Below, piece after piece: positions 27,154 to 36,100 of a DNA stretch of 64,000 nt. The notes below the pieces were generated by a model. It was given only the letters and a program-made list of their open reading frames with translations. It ran no database searches and was not told the origin of the DNA. Where the stretch lies: NCBI GenBank assembly GCA_026874595.1, contig CM049309.1, positions 11,460,576-11,524,575 on the forward strand. Reading direction: 5' to 3'. The stretch comes from Sipunculus nudus (lineage: Eukaryota; Annelida; Sipuncula; Golfingiida; Sipunculidae). Made by a program: the position numbers and the translations under genes. The stretch's first letter is position 1; each line of letters starts with the position of its first letter.

Positions 27154-27768
27154 TAATTTCATGCAATGGTTATAGACATGGTAATTGCATTCATATGTAA
27201 AATTAACATAACTTACATAGTCAAAATTGTCAAACATGGTCAAAATATTGCATGCTAGTCTTCATATTGTTAGTGCCTATAAAAGGAGCCCCCGACCATC
27301 CCTTTATGTGTTGCTTAAATTTTATATAAATAGACCTCTCTCCTATAATTTTTGTCCCCTACCAGCCAAGAATATTCCAATTTTGCTTTATCTCCAAAAG
27401 ATAAAAAAAAAATAATAACACATGATCAGTATTGAAGAGGTCTCTACTTTATTTGCTATTACTTGACATGCTCACTCATAAGATCAAAACATGACAGACA
27501 ATCTACGCGTTATAATGGGCATGTTCATGGAGGATGCCTCTATCGAACATAGAAAAAATATAACATACAAAATGCCCGTGGAGCACCTAAGATGAGACCG
27601 AAAGAAAATTAACATAAACACAAACTTTGGAATTGGGAGCTTAACAGTACAATAACGACAGGTACAAATTTTAAATTAAGATAAGAAAATAAACTTACTT
27701 GGTGCAACCGCGAGGGCCACGTGACTTAAAATCAACAGTGGCCATGCCTTTCTCAGGTGCGTTGCCAT
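3915..27768 (-). CDS. FN3-domain single-pass membrane receptor, four exons
   Basis: Gene-level entry joining 27768-27699, 15550-14930, 14586-14520 and 4458-3915. The junction codons AA|T-type Asn, T|GG Trp and CG|G Arg all keep frame, giving 433 residues. Order: signal peptide 1-20; a first, divergent beta-sandwich-like region with two cysteines; a clear fibronectin-III domain at about 125-220; a membrane helix at about 224-252; six arginines and a lysine as stop-transfer; then a 180-residue cytosolic tail. Six N-glycosylation sequons (NFT, NGT, NLT, NIT, NMT, NHT) all fall in the ectodomain. FN3 single-pass proteins serve in adhesion or as ligand receptors at the plasma membrane; no ligand can be named and no specific family is recognised. 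Additional symmetrical phase-1 exons could exist in the 12-kb first intron. The join of exon 1 to exon 2 is inferred from phase alone. Confidence 0.7.
5124..5980 (+). pseudogene. LINE ORF1, frameshifted RNA-binding/chaperone protein
   Basis: The first frame runs 5124-5567 (147 residues): a polar N-terminus, then a coiled coil at about 95-135, ending in QYSRRNSVR. This tract normally leads into the RRM-like region of LINE ORF1 proteins. The expected continuation ([17 protein letters not shown]) is in another frame from about 5558 and runs to a stop at 5980. It carries [16 protein letters not shown] and the basic [11 protein letters not shown] stretch typical of this domain. One missing base between 5555 and 5558 explains the break, and there is no slippery heptamer. 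The start has a good context (ACCATGG). Family role: binds LINE RNA in the cytoplasmic particle. Confidence 0.8.
6344..6547 (+). other. Small ORF between LINE ORF1 and ORF2
   Basis: A 67-codon frame ends with TAG at 6545-6547, only four bases before the ORF2 ATG at 6552. The product has a basic C-terminal half and no recognised domain. It may be chance or a leader that feeds ribosomes to ORF2 by termination and restart. Confidence 0.3.
6552..10025 (+). CDS. LINE ORF2: 2A-like leader, endonuclease, reverse transcriptase
   Basis: Intact 1157-residue frame. Residues 1-63 are a basic and hydrophobic leader ending in DIHPNPG|P (57-64), a 2A-like ribosome-skipping motif. The endonuclease follows: [13 protein letters not shown] with the catalytic Glu, [24 protein letters not shown] and SSCDHS. 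The reverse transcriptase runs from about 520 to 800: [46 protein letters not shown] and the catalytic YADD at 749-752. A C-terminal C-x-C-x8-H-x4-C cluster near 1060 matches the zinc-binding tail of Jockey/CR1 elements. The enzyme nicks DNA and primes reverse transcription of its own RNA in the nucleus. Absence of stops suggests recent activity. The start is the first ATG in frame; translation may begin after a short upstream ORF. Confidence 0.92.
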   Translation: MGISIEQYRVMIGSFHVKQCVRVSVRRAACIRSLVKAWSADYHTIQFVKLLLAQCVDIHPNPGPTMPDHQTNDHHAWLTISHVNIRSLLAHRKVDDLQYLCDLKGISVLTLSEIWLDSSVENSLINIKQFGEPLRCDRTRHGGGVAVYVKDTHAYSRREDLERVGIESVWVQININRNKILIGTYYRSPGQPADACRKFLDMFTESVEMALQERPYALFITGDFNDRCNQWESTHWYSDLGNDLVEFVAANGLVQLVNQPTRITEYSSSLLDVIITDSPGRVRQLEILSPLSSCDHSTLIWTVSLKYKKPPLYKRQVYYYDKADLSGLKNSLQTAPWDVAFDTFSSISDIIDYFNVILKTAINDHIPHREIYVKSKDKPWMKNYLKRLIRKRNRLWKKYIKTKKDEHYIVYKRCRNSVVFENRKCYQRFMININNKLNDFDTDSKLWWTMARRLYGEKYTQCIPPIELNGNIITDASEKAEIFNDYFASQCNVVSDCTDLPDIQSIGCPKITSIFITETEVFNAMSKVKLNKATGPGGINNFVIKHTADILSIPFCKLFNHCISQGVFPEDWKKANVLPVYKKGERNNVENYRPISLLNNISKVLERVVYNRLYDYLVKNALLSPYNSGYKKNDSAVYLLISLCHDIYSGFEKGCDTRLVCLDASRAFDRVWHKGLIHKLKLMGIEGALLNFLNSYLSGRKNCVILNGIQSSYTDIKSGVPQGSILGPLLFLIYVNDIYNGLENNLRMYADDTCLYATVTYPDVTALSLNRDLERINQWAQMWKLTFNPNKTSVICFSNKTTKVNYPPLYFNNIKLNETNSVKHLGVTLTYNLSWADHINRICIKASKRLGILKYYKYNLSMKTLERLYKAMVRPVLEYGSQLFNNCSTKLANKLDSIQRRAALICTGAIATTSSQKLMQELRWPNLKNRREFKIILTFQRMFHGLAPSYFINLVPNTTSTIVHYNLRGKEDLRPPFFKKEKSRHSFLPAACLLWNKLPLNIRIIQNIDSFKNVLKKHIFREEHTVKNMYVIKQRKIEIIINRLRFGVCQLNKYLFNIGKSDNPRCKCRMADETVEHYMLDCITYNNCRSSLYNGIKNILSKENLQAALFSNHGPRKKTERKLLLNALLYGDNFPTNAIRDKVLILIQKYILNTKRF
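6720..6743 (+). other. 2A-like motif in ORF2
   Basis: The codons read D-I-H-P-N-P-G-P. The NPG|P core of 2A peptides is present, but His replaces the Glu of the consensus DxExNPGP. If active, the ribosome would skip the Gly-Pro bond, releasing the 63-residue leader from the endonuclease. Confidence 0.7.
10299..10313 (+). other. 3'-UTR hairpin of the LINE
   Basis: TAGCCA-TAA-TGGCTA forms a 6-bp perfect stem with a 3-base loop. About 25 bases later comes TTAAAATAAATA, which looks like the element's end. A similar design (GGCC-TGA-GGCC, then AATAAA) occurs at the end of the second LINE. Confidence 0.6.
10757..12984. mobile_element. 2.2-kb element with inverted ends (non-coding)
   Basis: The left end GTGTGTAAACTTGGAAGTCG (10757 onwards) is matched in reverse by GCTTCCGACTTCGG...CTTCCGAGTTTTACAC (12951-12981). 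A second right-end-like copy, GGCTTCCGAGTTTTACAG, lies at about 12754-12771. No transposase frame was seen; the inside is AT-rich and includes a SINE-like piece at 11199-11300. No clear target duplication. It could instead be two unrelated copies of a small repeat in opposite orientation. Confidence 0.4.
11199..11300 (+). repeat. SINE-like tRNA-derived head, diverged copy
   Basis: Aligns to 48821-48902: shared GGCTC...AGAACAC, GTGAGATTT..CACGGTCG, then CCCA/CCCC and TGAGC. It lacks the SINE 3' half. It is followed by a G run of about 17 bases (11331-11347). Confidence 0.55.
13480..13690. repeat. (TA)n followed by one MITE terminus
   Basis: (TA)n at 13480-13518 leads directly into CAGTGAAACCCCAAACTGCG at 13519, then repeated GCGGACACC / AACGGACA phrases like those in the TA-flanked MITEs at 1566 and 3647. 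No right-hand inverted end was seen, so the copy is partial. Confidence 0.5.
13691..14519. other. Receptor intron 3, proximal part
   Basis: No exon, array or transposon end seen. Two short phrases with GGGGTGACAGCT / GGGGTGACAAGCTGT (about 14411 and 13308) resemble each other. Confidence 0.35.
14520..14586 (-). CDS. Receptor exon 3: transmembrane helix
   Basis: A 67-base exon bounded by acceptor TTTTGTATACACAG and donor CG|GTAAGT-like GTAAG. It reads two bases, 21 codons, two bases. The codons give an uninterrupted hydrophobic segment beginning [10 protein letters not shown] and ending CCLAFWFI. With the end of exon 2 (PLLIII) and the junction Trp it forms the membrane helix. The phases on both sides fit exons 2 and 4 exactly. 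Confidence 0.85.
14930..15550 (-). CDS. Receptor exon 2: extracellular FN3 region
   Basis: A 621-base exon with acceptor ATAATTTCAG and donor ATAT|GTAAGTAAG. It encodes 206 whole codons. The second half is a recognisable fibronectin type III fold: [12 protein letters not shown], the buried Trp in GAWIHWQV, the YNMTLYRNG strand, the Tyr/Leu of [20 protein letters not shown], and SVTFRTEA. The first half is a probable second, divergent FN3-like domain with a CYTPG...HQC cysteine pair. Six N-glycosylation sequons. The C-terminal GFPLLIII starts the membrane helix. Confidence 0.85.
16010..16545 (+). repeat. Diverged dispersed repeat, copy 1
   Basis: Collinear similarity with 18310-18710: TGGTAAGCCT, CATCCATCCT, ATCGTG(G/A)TAAAC, TTTTTC(T/A)(C/T)GCACATG, AAAATATTTGCAT and GGCCGAA(G/A)T(G/T)G(T/C)GCTAAGT appear in the same order. 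The class is unknown. Confidence 0.6.
17868..18110. repeat. Microsatellites (TA)n, (CT)n-(TA)n, (GT)n
   Basis: (TA)n at 17868-17886; (CT)n then (TA)n at 18001-18065; (GT)n at about 18085-18110. Confidence 0.9.
18310..18710 (+). repeat. Diverged dispersed repeat, copy 2
   Basis: Second copy of the repeat at 16010-16545, about 2.3 kb away and in the same orientation; shorter by several internal gaps. Confidence 0.6.
19768..19880. repeat. (TACA)n microsatellite
   Basis: About 25 tetranucleotide units with a few interruptions (ACGTACGT, ATGCGTAT). Apparent frames on both strands are repeat artefacts. Confidence 0.95.
20149..20540. repeat. Cluster of three long (TA)n arrays
   Basis: TA arrays at about 20149-20220, 20281-20352 and 20490-20540 with short unique spacers. 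Likely to misassemble. Confidence 0.9.
21786..21854. repeat. (TA)n microsatellite
   Basis: Pure TA tract of about 34 units. Confidence 0.95.
23080..23222. repeat. (AAT)n-(AAG)n-(AAT)n trinucleotide repeat
   Basis: AAT units, then AAG units (GAAGAAGAAG), then AAT units again. Confidence 0.9.
24100..24215 (-). repeat. Fragment of the 33.2/38.5-kb dispersed repeat
   Basis: Shares GATTCCGTTCATGATTG, ATGTTGTGAACA, the A/C-rich run and GGATGGACAC with 33545-33620, in the same orientation as that copy. Confidence 0.5.
25130..25925 (+). repeat. About 145-bp tandem satellite, five to six copies
   Basis: ATTTGACCTTGA-type starts lie at about 25199, 25341, 25487, 25637 and 25812, spaced 142, 146, 150 and 175 bp. 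Each unit carries a TGACCTTGA or TCAAGGTCA motif, then CGAACTTCTCCGAGAT-like and AAATTTCATGAAAATAT-like phrases, then a GTTCAAAA(G/A)TTATAGCGTTCA phrase. It ends in GACGACGAC and a C run at 25964-25982. Confidence 0.85.
25983..26732. other. Unassigned sequence beside the satellite
   Basis: 25983-26190 is GC-richer, with GGATCCGCCCATAAACC and open frames on both strands of about 94 codons. These show no domain and resemble repeat sequence rather than an exon. The rest is AT-rich with a C run near 26505. Confidence 0.3.
26733..27143. repeat. (TA)n, (GA)n and (TA)n microsatellites
   Basis: (TA)n 26733-26787; (GA)n with GACA interruptions 26969-27050; (TA)n 27075-27143. Confidence 0.95.
27699..27768 (-). 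CDS. Receptor exon 1: signal peptide
   Basis: The ATG at 27768 sits in a strong context (AACCATGG), with an in-frame stop 28 codons upstream. 23 codons follow: a charged start (MATHLRK), a hydrophobic core ([12 protein letters not shown]) and a likely cleavage site after ALA. The donor A|GTAAGT at 27698 leaves one base, which with the AT opening exon 2 makes an Asn codon. The exact phase fit and the start/signal properties support it as the first coding exon. Confidence 0.7.
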
Positions 27769-28604
27769 GGTTACAGCTAGGAACCTCTTAAGGAAAATAT
27801 ATCCTGTCGCCTTGAAATATGTTTGTACATAAGACTGTATCAACTGCTTCTAGATTAAAACAGTCTGTGTAGCTGGCGTAACGTGAACCTAATACGTGTT
27901 TATTTGATGACACCCCTTGAAATATCCGGAGTTTTAGTCACACAATGGTATTTTGTTCTACCCGCTGTCTGGCCACATCCGGGCGATGCTGGTGGCTGCC
28001 CCAGCCCTAGAGACTTCAACAGTCACTGAACAGCAAAGCAGCACAAGGGACAACATTGTCTGTGAGGTTAACAGTCAGAGTAGCTTAGCAAGTGGTATAA
28101 ACCACAACTTGTTAATATGTCTACTTGATTGCGTGATGGGTCAAACTACATGTAGCTATAACTGATCTCAGTGTCGTACAGTTGTACATACATGTAATGC
28201 TGATGGATTATGCACTGTCCTTATGATAAGAGGCCCTCAGTACACAGTCATTTACCTTTATAACCATGAATTTCATGGGTATATGTGTTGCTCAATCACG
28301 TACTACAACTGTTACGTCATATATTACATCACGCCACGTGAGTTATTTTAAATTTCATTACTCTCGGACATGTTAAACACTGCATGGTTTAATGTTATAC
28401 TTATTTATAAACCCAGTTGTCAATTCGATCAAAGGCCTTTAAAGAACCACAAAAACACCGAAACATAAGGACCATTGTCATATATTTCATACCAGGATAT
28501 CAAATGTTTCATTTCCACCCCTGCCTCCTTGATCTAATTTCAAAATGGCGTCTTCACCGAGCCTTAGATTACACTGAATGCTCAATTTTTATGATTTGAT
28601 GTTT

Positions 28605-28605
<1 letters not shown>
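27769..28605. promoter_or_regulatory. Putative promoter/5' UTR region of the receptor gene
   Basis: Upstream on the minus strand of the signal-peptide exon. No convincing TATA box with spacing was found. On the minus strand a 32-codon frame at 28056-27958 also begins with a signal-like stretch (MLSLVLLCC). Confidence 0.25.
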
Positions 28606-28677
<72 letters not shown>

Positions 28678-29796
28678 GATGTCACGTGTGATAGTGAATA
28701 TCTATGGAATAGCTGAAATAAAATGTGAATATGAAAAATAAATAGATGTAATTAAGGAGAGAGGCTTATTTGGTTTGATGAGTTCATTTCTTTATCCATA
28801 TTTGGATAAAAGAATTGTCGGTGGACCTTCTTATAGGACCCCCCTGAGTGCAAAACCACCGAATTTTTTTTGTCTTTTCCTTTCTCAATTTCTGTTTCTG
28901 CCATTTACTGTTTGCGCTAGGTCTCTGATTGCATACATTTAGTTCATGTCCGGTCTTTGTAATAATTGCACTCATGCAGAGCATGGAGCGTTTTCTTAAA
29001 AATGTCGTGAAAAATTCCATCACGACATAATGCGTGAATAATTACGCCAACTTTGCAGTGTTTTGAAGCGCATTTATTTTAATGAACCGCCAGAGGGTGA
29101 GCACTTATTAAAGAAAAAACTCCGCACAACGGGAATGCCAACAAGAAAGATAAATATAAATAAAAATGTAATTAATAATCTGATAGATGTAAAAATAAAT
29201 TGACAAATCAAGGTTTTTCTTATTTAATGTAACTCCTTGTTTGAGACTTGTCGCGCATGCAAAAGATCGCGGACCACTGGTATATATATAGTAGTCTTAT
29301 TGTGGTAAACAGATACACATGGACACACACAGAACCATACAAGCGTGTAAAACAGATGAACTTGAGATGGCAAGTCCGTGTGCCGTGTGTCCGGCTTTGC
29401 TATAGGAAACTTTTGAATTTAGGTTAAAGTGAGATTATGCACATATTGTTGTAAAAGTTTATGTGATCTTCAAAAAGTAAAATAAAGGCCGAATGCGTTG
29501 TGCAGTCCCATTGATGGGACTCTGAATATTAGATTTGTGATTACACATCAGTATGACTTATAGGCACGTCACTGATTTTTATATTAACATAATATAATTT
29601 TTGTAACAGGACAGCGAACCAATGCCCCCTCTCACGATTATGAGGCTCTGCATGTGATGCAGCCGGCACAGCCTATTTGGAAATCAGGCGGTGGCAACCT
29701 GTTATAATATTAGTTTCAGCTGGAGTAAATCTAAGACTTGGGAAACGAAATAAGACGAACTTAATACCTGCATGTACAATAGCATATATATGTATG

Positions 29797-29875
<79 letters not shown>

Positions 29876-30375
29876 ATATCAGGGGGTGTATGTGTGTGTG
29901 TGCGCGCATGTGTGTTTGTTTTTGAATGTACATATGTATGGAATCTCGTACATGTGCATGCTTACGTATACGCTTGCTGAACTATGAATGTAAATTTTGA
30001 CGCACAGAGTTACATGTGTATAATATTTAATTTCATAGCCAAAATATTATAATAATTCGCATATATGCGCCACTATCTGCACGGAGATAGGTCATCCATA
30101 TGATTAATATTGCCATTCGCCGTATCAAATTTTGCGGTGACGTCACTTTTGTATCAGACGACCCATGTTTCCCGCGATCCAGCACATGACCAGTACATCC
30201 GGGATTGTTTCAGGCACAGCGTTTGGACCACATGACCCTATGGTTTACCGAGACAGGGGCGTGATATAATATTTCCGAAAATATGAGTCAAATTTCGGTC
30301 ATGAAGTTTATGGTTTACTCATCCAAGGTAATACAGCTGCATATCGGGTTATATGTTTTAAAAATATACTTTAAT

Positions 30376-30425
<50 letters not shown>

Positions 30426-30805
30426 TAAAAGAGTAAATAGAAATATTATATAGAAATCGAAAAAAAATAAATTATTTATGTTTATTATTTATCGAAAATG
30501 ATATAAAATAACCCAAAGCACAAGATTTATAGTATATTCCTATATATGCTTAAATGAGGTATGAGTCTTATATTTTTCCGCATGATTCAGTGAGGGAAAA
30601 TTTTGGGAATAATCCCATTTTGCAGTGAATATAATGATATCATTACCTAAATGGAGGATTTTAGGCCAAATGCTGTAGTATCAGTGTCATACAGCGTGGT
30701 ATCTCCTACTCGCTATCTTTATCATGAAGGGAAACGTTATTCATGGTTTTCCCCATTTTTTGACAGTAAAAATATTATTGTACATTTAGGAACAACCATT
30801 AGATC

Positions 30806-30845
<40 letters not shown>

Positions 30846-30850
30846 GTGTG
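28606..30850. other. Spacer with (TA)n arrays
   Basis: (TA)n at 28606-28674, 29803-29879, 30380-30420 and 30811-30843, with GT runs beside the last. A CRE-like TGACGTCA lies near 30137. No gene seen. Confidence 0.5.
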
Positions 30851-31320
30851 TGTATATATGTGTGTGTGTGTGTTCTTATGGCTGTTCCTTACCGGTTGCA
30901 TTGACTTCCCCATACCTGGGGAACGACCCCAGCTGTTCAATAAATAGGCACAGGAAGGCTAAATTCATTCTTCATTTTCCTTGGCCCGTGACCAGTACTC
31001 GTTAAATCATTGCAAGTTAGAAGGTCACACCTTTATGGCAAAGGCCTTTGTCCCGCATACTGGTACCCATGCGGAACCTTGCCACTCTCAGCGAGTCCTA
31101 TCGACTTGCAACGTCAACAGTTTTCTAAATAATTTTCAGGGACGGATAGAGGCATCTAGAAGCGCCTCCTGTGCTATCATTCACGGTAATTGCAAGACTT
31201 GGCCTTCCCAAACACGCTTGTGTTGTTGTTTAATATTTATGCGCAAAAGTTCATATATTCTTGTGTACATATAGTAAAGCTACATGGTAAAGCTGCAGGT
31301 GCGGAAGACACCAGGCCTGG

Positions 31321-31431
31321 GTGACACCAGAATATAAAATAAAATGAGAGGAAGCGGGTGCTACCGCCCTATCACGTAGTCCCAACCCGAAATTGAAAAC
31401 TGCAGATGTACATACTTGATTTAAGAATGAG
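31321..31431 (+). repeat. SINE 3' fragment
   Basis: Aligns with the 3' third of the fuller SINE at 48811-49148: GACACCAG..TATAAAAT..AATGAG, TAC-GCC, GTAGTCCxAAxCCG-AAxT and CTGCAGATGTACATA. The tRNA-like head is missing. Confidence 0.65.
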
Positions 31432-31489
31432 AAGTTAGCATTCAAAATGGAGGCGGTTACTTCCCCCCCCCCCCCCAAAAAAAAAAATC

Positions 31490-32222
31490 TACATGTTCAT
31501 CTGTTCCATGGATGGATCTGGACCCATGGGATCAATGAAACGCATTTGATCCCACTGGTTAATGAAATGAGCCCTACCCATGTGTTTAGTAAGTGGATTT
31601 AGACCCCTTGGTTCAATAGACGAATTTAGACTCATCTCTTAATTGGATATATAGTCTCATTTGTTCAGTGGAAAGATTTAGATTCCTCTGTTCAATGGAA
31701 GGATTTAGTTCCCTCTGTTCAATGGAAGGATTTAGATCCCTCTGTTCAGTGGAAAGATTACGACTCATCGGTTCAATGGAATGATTGAATTCCATCTGTT
31801 CAACAGAAGTTTTTTAGACTCATCTGCTCAATGCAAGAACTTAGATCCTTCTGTTCAATGAAGAATTTAGACTAATCTATTAAATTGAAGGATTTAGACC
31901 CAACTCTTCAATGGAAGGATCAGATCTATCTGTTCAAAGGACAGATTCAGATCCATCTGTTCAATAGAAGGATTAAGACCAAACTGTTTAGTGAAAGGAT
32001 TTTGATTAATATGTTCAAAGGAAGGATTTAGATTCATCTGTTCAATGGGCAGTTTAAGATCAATCTGTTCAATGGACGGATTTAGATCCATCTGTTCAAT
32101 TGACAGATTCAGATCCATCTGTTCAATGGACGGATTTAGATCCATCCGTTCAACGGACTGGTAATGAAGATAAATCTGTTCAGTGTAAGGATTTTGACCC
32201 ATCTGTTCAAATGAAGGAGGTC
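31490..32222. repeat. 27-bp minisatellite, about 27 copies
   Basis: Unit close to TCTGTTCAATGGACGGATTT plus AGATCCA. As 27 is a multiple of three, long minus-strand frames stay open and read a nine-residue repeat (SIEQMDLNP). These frames have no support as genes. Copies diverge gradually from the centre (about 32040-32150, nearly identical) outward. Confidence 0.9.
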
Positions 32223-32935
32223 AATCCATTTGCGAGGAAAAGGTCTGGACTACCGTACTGACTCTACATGGCACGTTGTCATCTGTCTGTCTGTGGTTGA
32301 CCTGTTGCCCGTAGATCAATCAACGTTATTTTAAGAATGGTTAGTCGAAAATGTGTATGCAAGTGATAAGATCATTTAGAGAACAGAATGCAGTAAAAAT
32401 TTAAATATACCAACTTGAATATTGATCTGACAGTTAAAAACTCTGAAATATCATATAAAGTATTTATTAACTATTAACAATTTATGAGCAACGTTTTGAG
32501 CAATGGCAACAATGGAACAATAAACTAAGAACGCTAACATCTTTTGTATATGTATGCAAATACACATATACGTATCAATTCATACATGCACCTATTATTG
32601 GTAGGTGAGAGAGGGTTTTTTTAACTTTTTTTCTTTAGTGTGTTATGCTCCTGGGCCGATAAACCAATATACTGACTGAACGATACACAAATGGTTACAT
32701 TTCTCAAACAAGAAATGCAATTGTCTGTTACAGCAAACGGTTCACAAAGGAGTTTTACAATATTCATTCAAGTAATCTTTGTCATCACTTTAGTGACCAA
32801 GTGGCTCCCCCTGGCGCCTAATATTTTAACCACGATCAGTGTCATAGCTAAGGTTCACGCCAGTCATATATATTATATGTATTTGTCCTTGCATGTTAAT
32901 TCAATGTTTATAGAGTGTACTGTTTTCCTCAGTGC
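32223..32935. other. 3' flank of the calcium-sensor gene
   Basis: No gene or array seen. A minus-strand AATAAA at about 32463 could be the calcium-sensor poly(A) signal. Confidence 0.35.
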
Positions 32936-33115
32936 TCATCCGCTCATCGTCATAATATTCATCATGTTTTGGTCCGCCATGCAGCCGTCAAGGAACTCCT
33001 GCTTCGTCAGAACCCCATCTCCGTTTGCGTCCATTTTCGCAAATATGGCGTCCGCTACCTCTTCCGGCGATGGCAAGTTTTGAAGTTGTTCACCTTCGAT
33101 CATACCTTGAGTAGA
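32936..33115 (-). CDS. Calcium-sensor exon 3 (EF4 and C-terminus)
   Basis: Acceptor ATATATTTCAG before 33115; 59 codons and a TGA at 32936-32938. Encodes [12 protein letters not shown], then the fourth EF-hand [12 protein letters not shown] and the C-terminal tail. Confidence 0.92.
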   Translation of the reverse strand, partial: STQGMIEGEQLQNLPSPEEVADAIFAKMDANGDGVLTKQEFLDGCMADQNMMNIMTMSG

Positions 33116-36100
33116 CTGAAATATATACACACAAACGTTCAGTTAATATAAAGATGCCTAAATGTGTTGTAATTTACACTACATCAGGTGGTGAATGTTT
33201 TACACTGCGTGAATTAAGTTGTAAATGTATTTAATACTTAAAGTAGAAATAAGCATTCTAAGGAATGCAGGCCTTCGTCATGAGGGAGGTCCTAAATATG
33301 GGGTACTCCGCAAGCCGTGTTTTCATTCAGTTATTGACCCACATTCCAAGGTCCATTGGTGCATAAGTTCCCCAAACTAGTGTTTGCATGCACGATTTCG
33401 GCCGATATTTACAAGTTCAATATGTGACTGCACATTTGTGAATATTCCTAGAAGTCCATCTAGATCCGGATCATTAGCCGGACCTACACCAAATCTAAAC
33501 GATTCGAGTTTTTATTGGCCCATTTCCGAGGTGCCCTGATAATTTCACGGGATTCTGTTCACGATTGCATGAGTTATGTTGTGAATAAAACACACAAAAA
33601 CACACTCGAACAGGAATGGACGCGTGGCGGAGGCAACTACTGGGTAATAATGCAGAATTCAGGTGACATATTTCTTAGTTTTACTGGAATGTAAGATAAG
33701 TTTAACTGATTACGAGCTTCTTCTTCATGGAACGTAAATTTTGCATATCATGGAAACAGCAACGATCGGAGTAAACGTATGACCCCTGGTTCTCCCATGC
33801 CAAGTTCCATAGGGCATATGCTGACAAGAACCTGTTGTCCATAACGGTTTTATGCGGCCTTGACCTGGCATAGCACCATATACCTTAGCCGGGCACTATG
33901 AATAATATATCTGTGTTCTTGTCAGCATCCTGTCATGGCGGGTTCACAACATGCTATTAAAGTGATGCGAGAGCAACCTGTTTAAATGACCACAAGTATC
34001 ACCACAGGAATACTTTGATTTTCCATCCAGAGATCTTGAATCAATTAAATCGTAAGGTTCTTGTCGTTCATCCATATTTTTACCATACTATATAAATAAC
34101 AAAAAGTCCGGTCTTACGCATGCGTGACAGCTCCCAAAAAGGGGCATTAACATGACAGAAGTTACAAAGAAAAACGCCGATTAGCAGCCTGAATATCTTG
34201 ATTTGCGATGTCCCTCGGTATAGTATACTACCACCATATGACGTACGCGCTATGTTTATATTTTGCACCAGTGATCACCCTACTTCATTCGCTTATGCAC
34301 AGGAGTAATCTATCGGTTTAAGAACGAAATATAACACAATATTTTAAAACACTATATTTCGTACACCTAACACTGGTATGTGAATACATCTCTTTAATGA
34401 TGGAATATTTCATGTTCACTATTTTCTCTGTCCCATGTACAAGAACAGTGTCAGTTTCAATCCCTTATGGAAATGTTTGGCTTTCGGCGAAGCTGGACGC
34501 AGGGAGAGAGATGTCGTTGACAATAAATGCATAACTTTTCCTATCCGCTGAGATCTATTGTGCATATGATCATCATGTATAGATCTTCTGTCTGGAGAAT
34601 TCTTCAGTATAGTTTTCATTTTTACCAATAGGTGGTAGCACCTACGGACTCCAATATAAAGTGCATTCAATATATAAGGCCAAAAAAATAAAAGGTATGG
34701 TTCTCAGGCACCGCCCGCATCTATTTTACACCCCCGCATCAACAATTTTTATTTTGATTTTCAATAGAAACTTACCAATTTTTAGCTGCAGCCGCTCGGA
34801 CATTTCTTTCAAGAAGATAAAATCATACAATTTCCTTTGTTATGTAGTGCTTTTACTTGTTTAGCAAAATACATTTGTTATTATCATGCTTTTCACTTAT
34901 TATTTGACATTTTTATCGAAACATACCAAAAAATTAAAAATAGAATAACCGCCCGCCCGCATTGATTTCTGAAAAAAAGTACCTGAGAACCATACTTTTT
35001 TATTTTGGCCTAACACTTCTTATATATTTTAATGTAGTTTAATATAAGCCACCTAAAAAGAAGGTGGCTGATACTGGGAGCTAAGAATAGCGTACTTTAT
35101 AAAAGGGAAAAAAATAAATGTTAAAATATCATATGAAAATGAATGAAAATTTAATAAATACGATACCATCAGAAAACTGTACCGGGTTAAATAATATATT
35201 ATTATATAATATAAATTTTAAATGATCTTTTGGTTGATTTTGAATTGGGTGGCGGGGGGGGGGGGTTCCCCGTGCTGCACCCTTAAGATGTCCATATTGA
35301 GTCTCCCTTACCCTGACAATTGCTGCCACTTCCCCTTTGTCTACAGTTCCGTTTCCGTCTACATCAACCAAACTGAAGGCCCAGTCCAACTTTTGTTCAG
35401 GCGTTCCCATGGAAACCACGTTCACCGCCATTAGGAATTCCTTGAAGTCGATCGTACCGCTGTGGTCTGAGTCGAAGGTTCGGAAAGCATGATCACAGAA
35501 CGCACTCGCGTCCCCGCCGGGGTACAGCTGAGAATACACCTCCTTGAACTTGCCCTTGTCTAGCTTCAGAGACGGACAGTCTTTCTGCAATTATTAACAT
35601 TATCAGACATTTATTTATGAATAAGATTAATTATGAAATGTAACCTATAATTGTATCTGAATTATTTTGCAAAAACATCATTACAGAACAAGAAGAATGC
35701 AATTTTTTCCATATGCCAGTATGAAAACTGCAACCTATAATTAAACTTAACAAATAAAAGGGGTTGGACTTTTGAACGATATTATTTAAAAAAAAATAGA
35801 ATATGGGCAGTCGACAAGCTACTGCGTGTATCTGCCAAAATCTGAGTAGGACGGATTAAGTGAGGCATGGATTGAGTGGCAAAGGATAAAAGAGTGATAT
35901 GTGTTGAATATTAGCATGGATGTCTGCCACATTAACATGATTGTAGGTAGCGCCACCTGTTATTTGAAAAAAAACTGTCCAAGATGTATACATATGCAAA
36001 ATTTCAAGTGGATAAGTCAAACCACTGCCGAGATATGAGTGATTTTATCCCACAGCAGACAAACAGATGGATGCAGTGCAAAAATGGTTGCAGATGGCGC

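Larger units (their letters stand above)
15551..27698. other. Receptor intron 1 (12.1 kb), repeat-filled
   Basis: Between the signal-peptide exon and the FN3 exon. Holds diverged repeat copies (16010-16545, 18310-18710), many TA arrays, a TACA array, trinucleotide repeats and a satellite at 25130-25925. No further FN3 or Ig-like exon was found by eye on the minus strand, but one could be missed. Confidence 0.5.

Noticed and set aside
31613-32202. Minus frames with a nine-residue repeat (SIEQMDLNP)
   Set aside because: They follow a 27-bp minisatellite; no start context, splice sites or domain support a gene.
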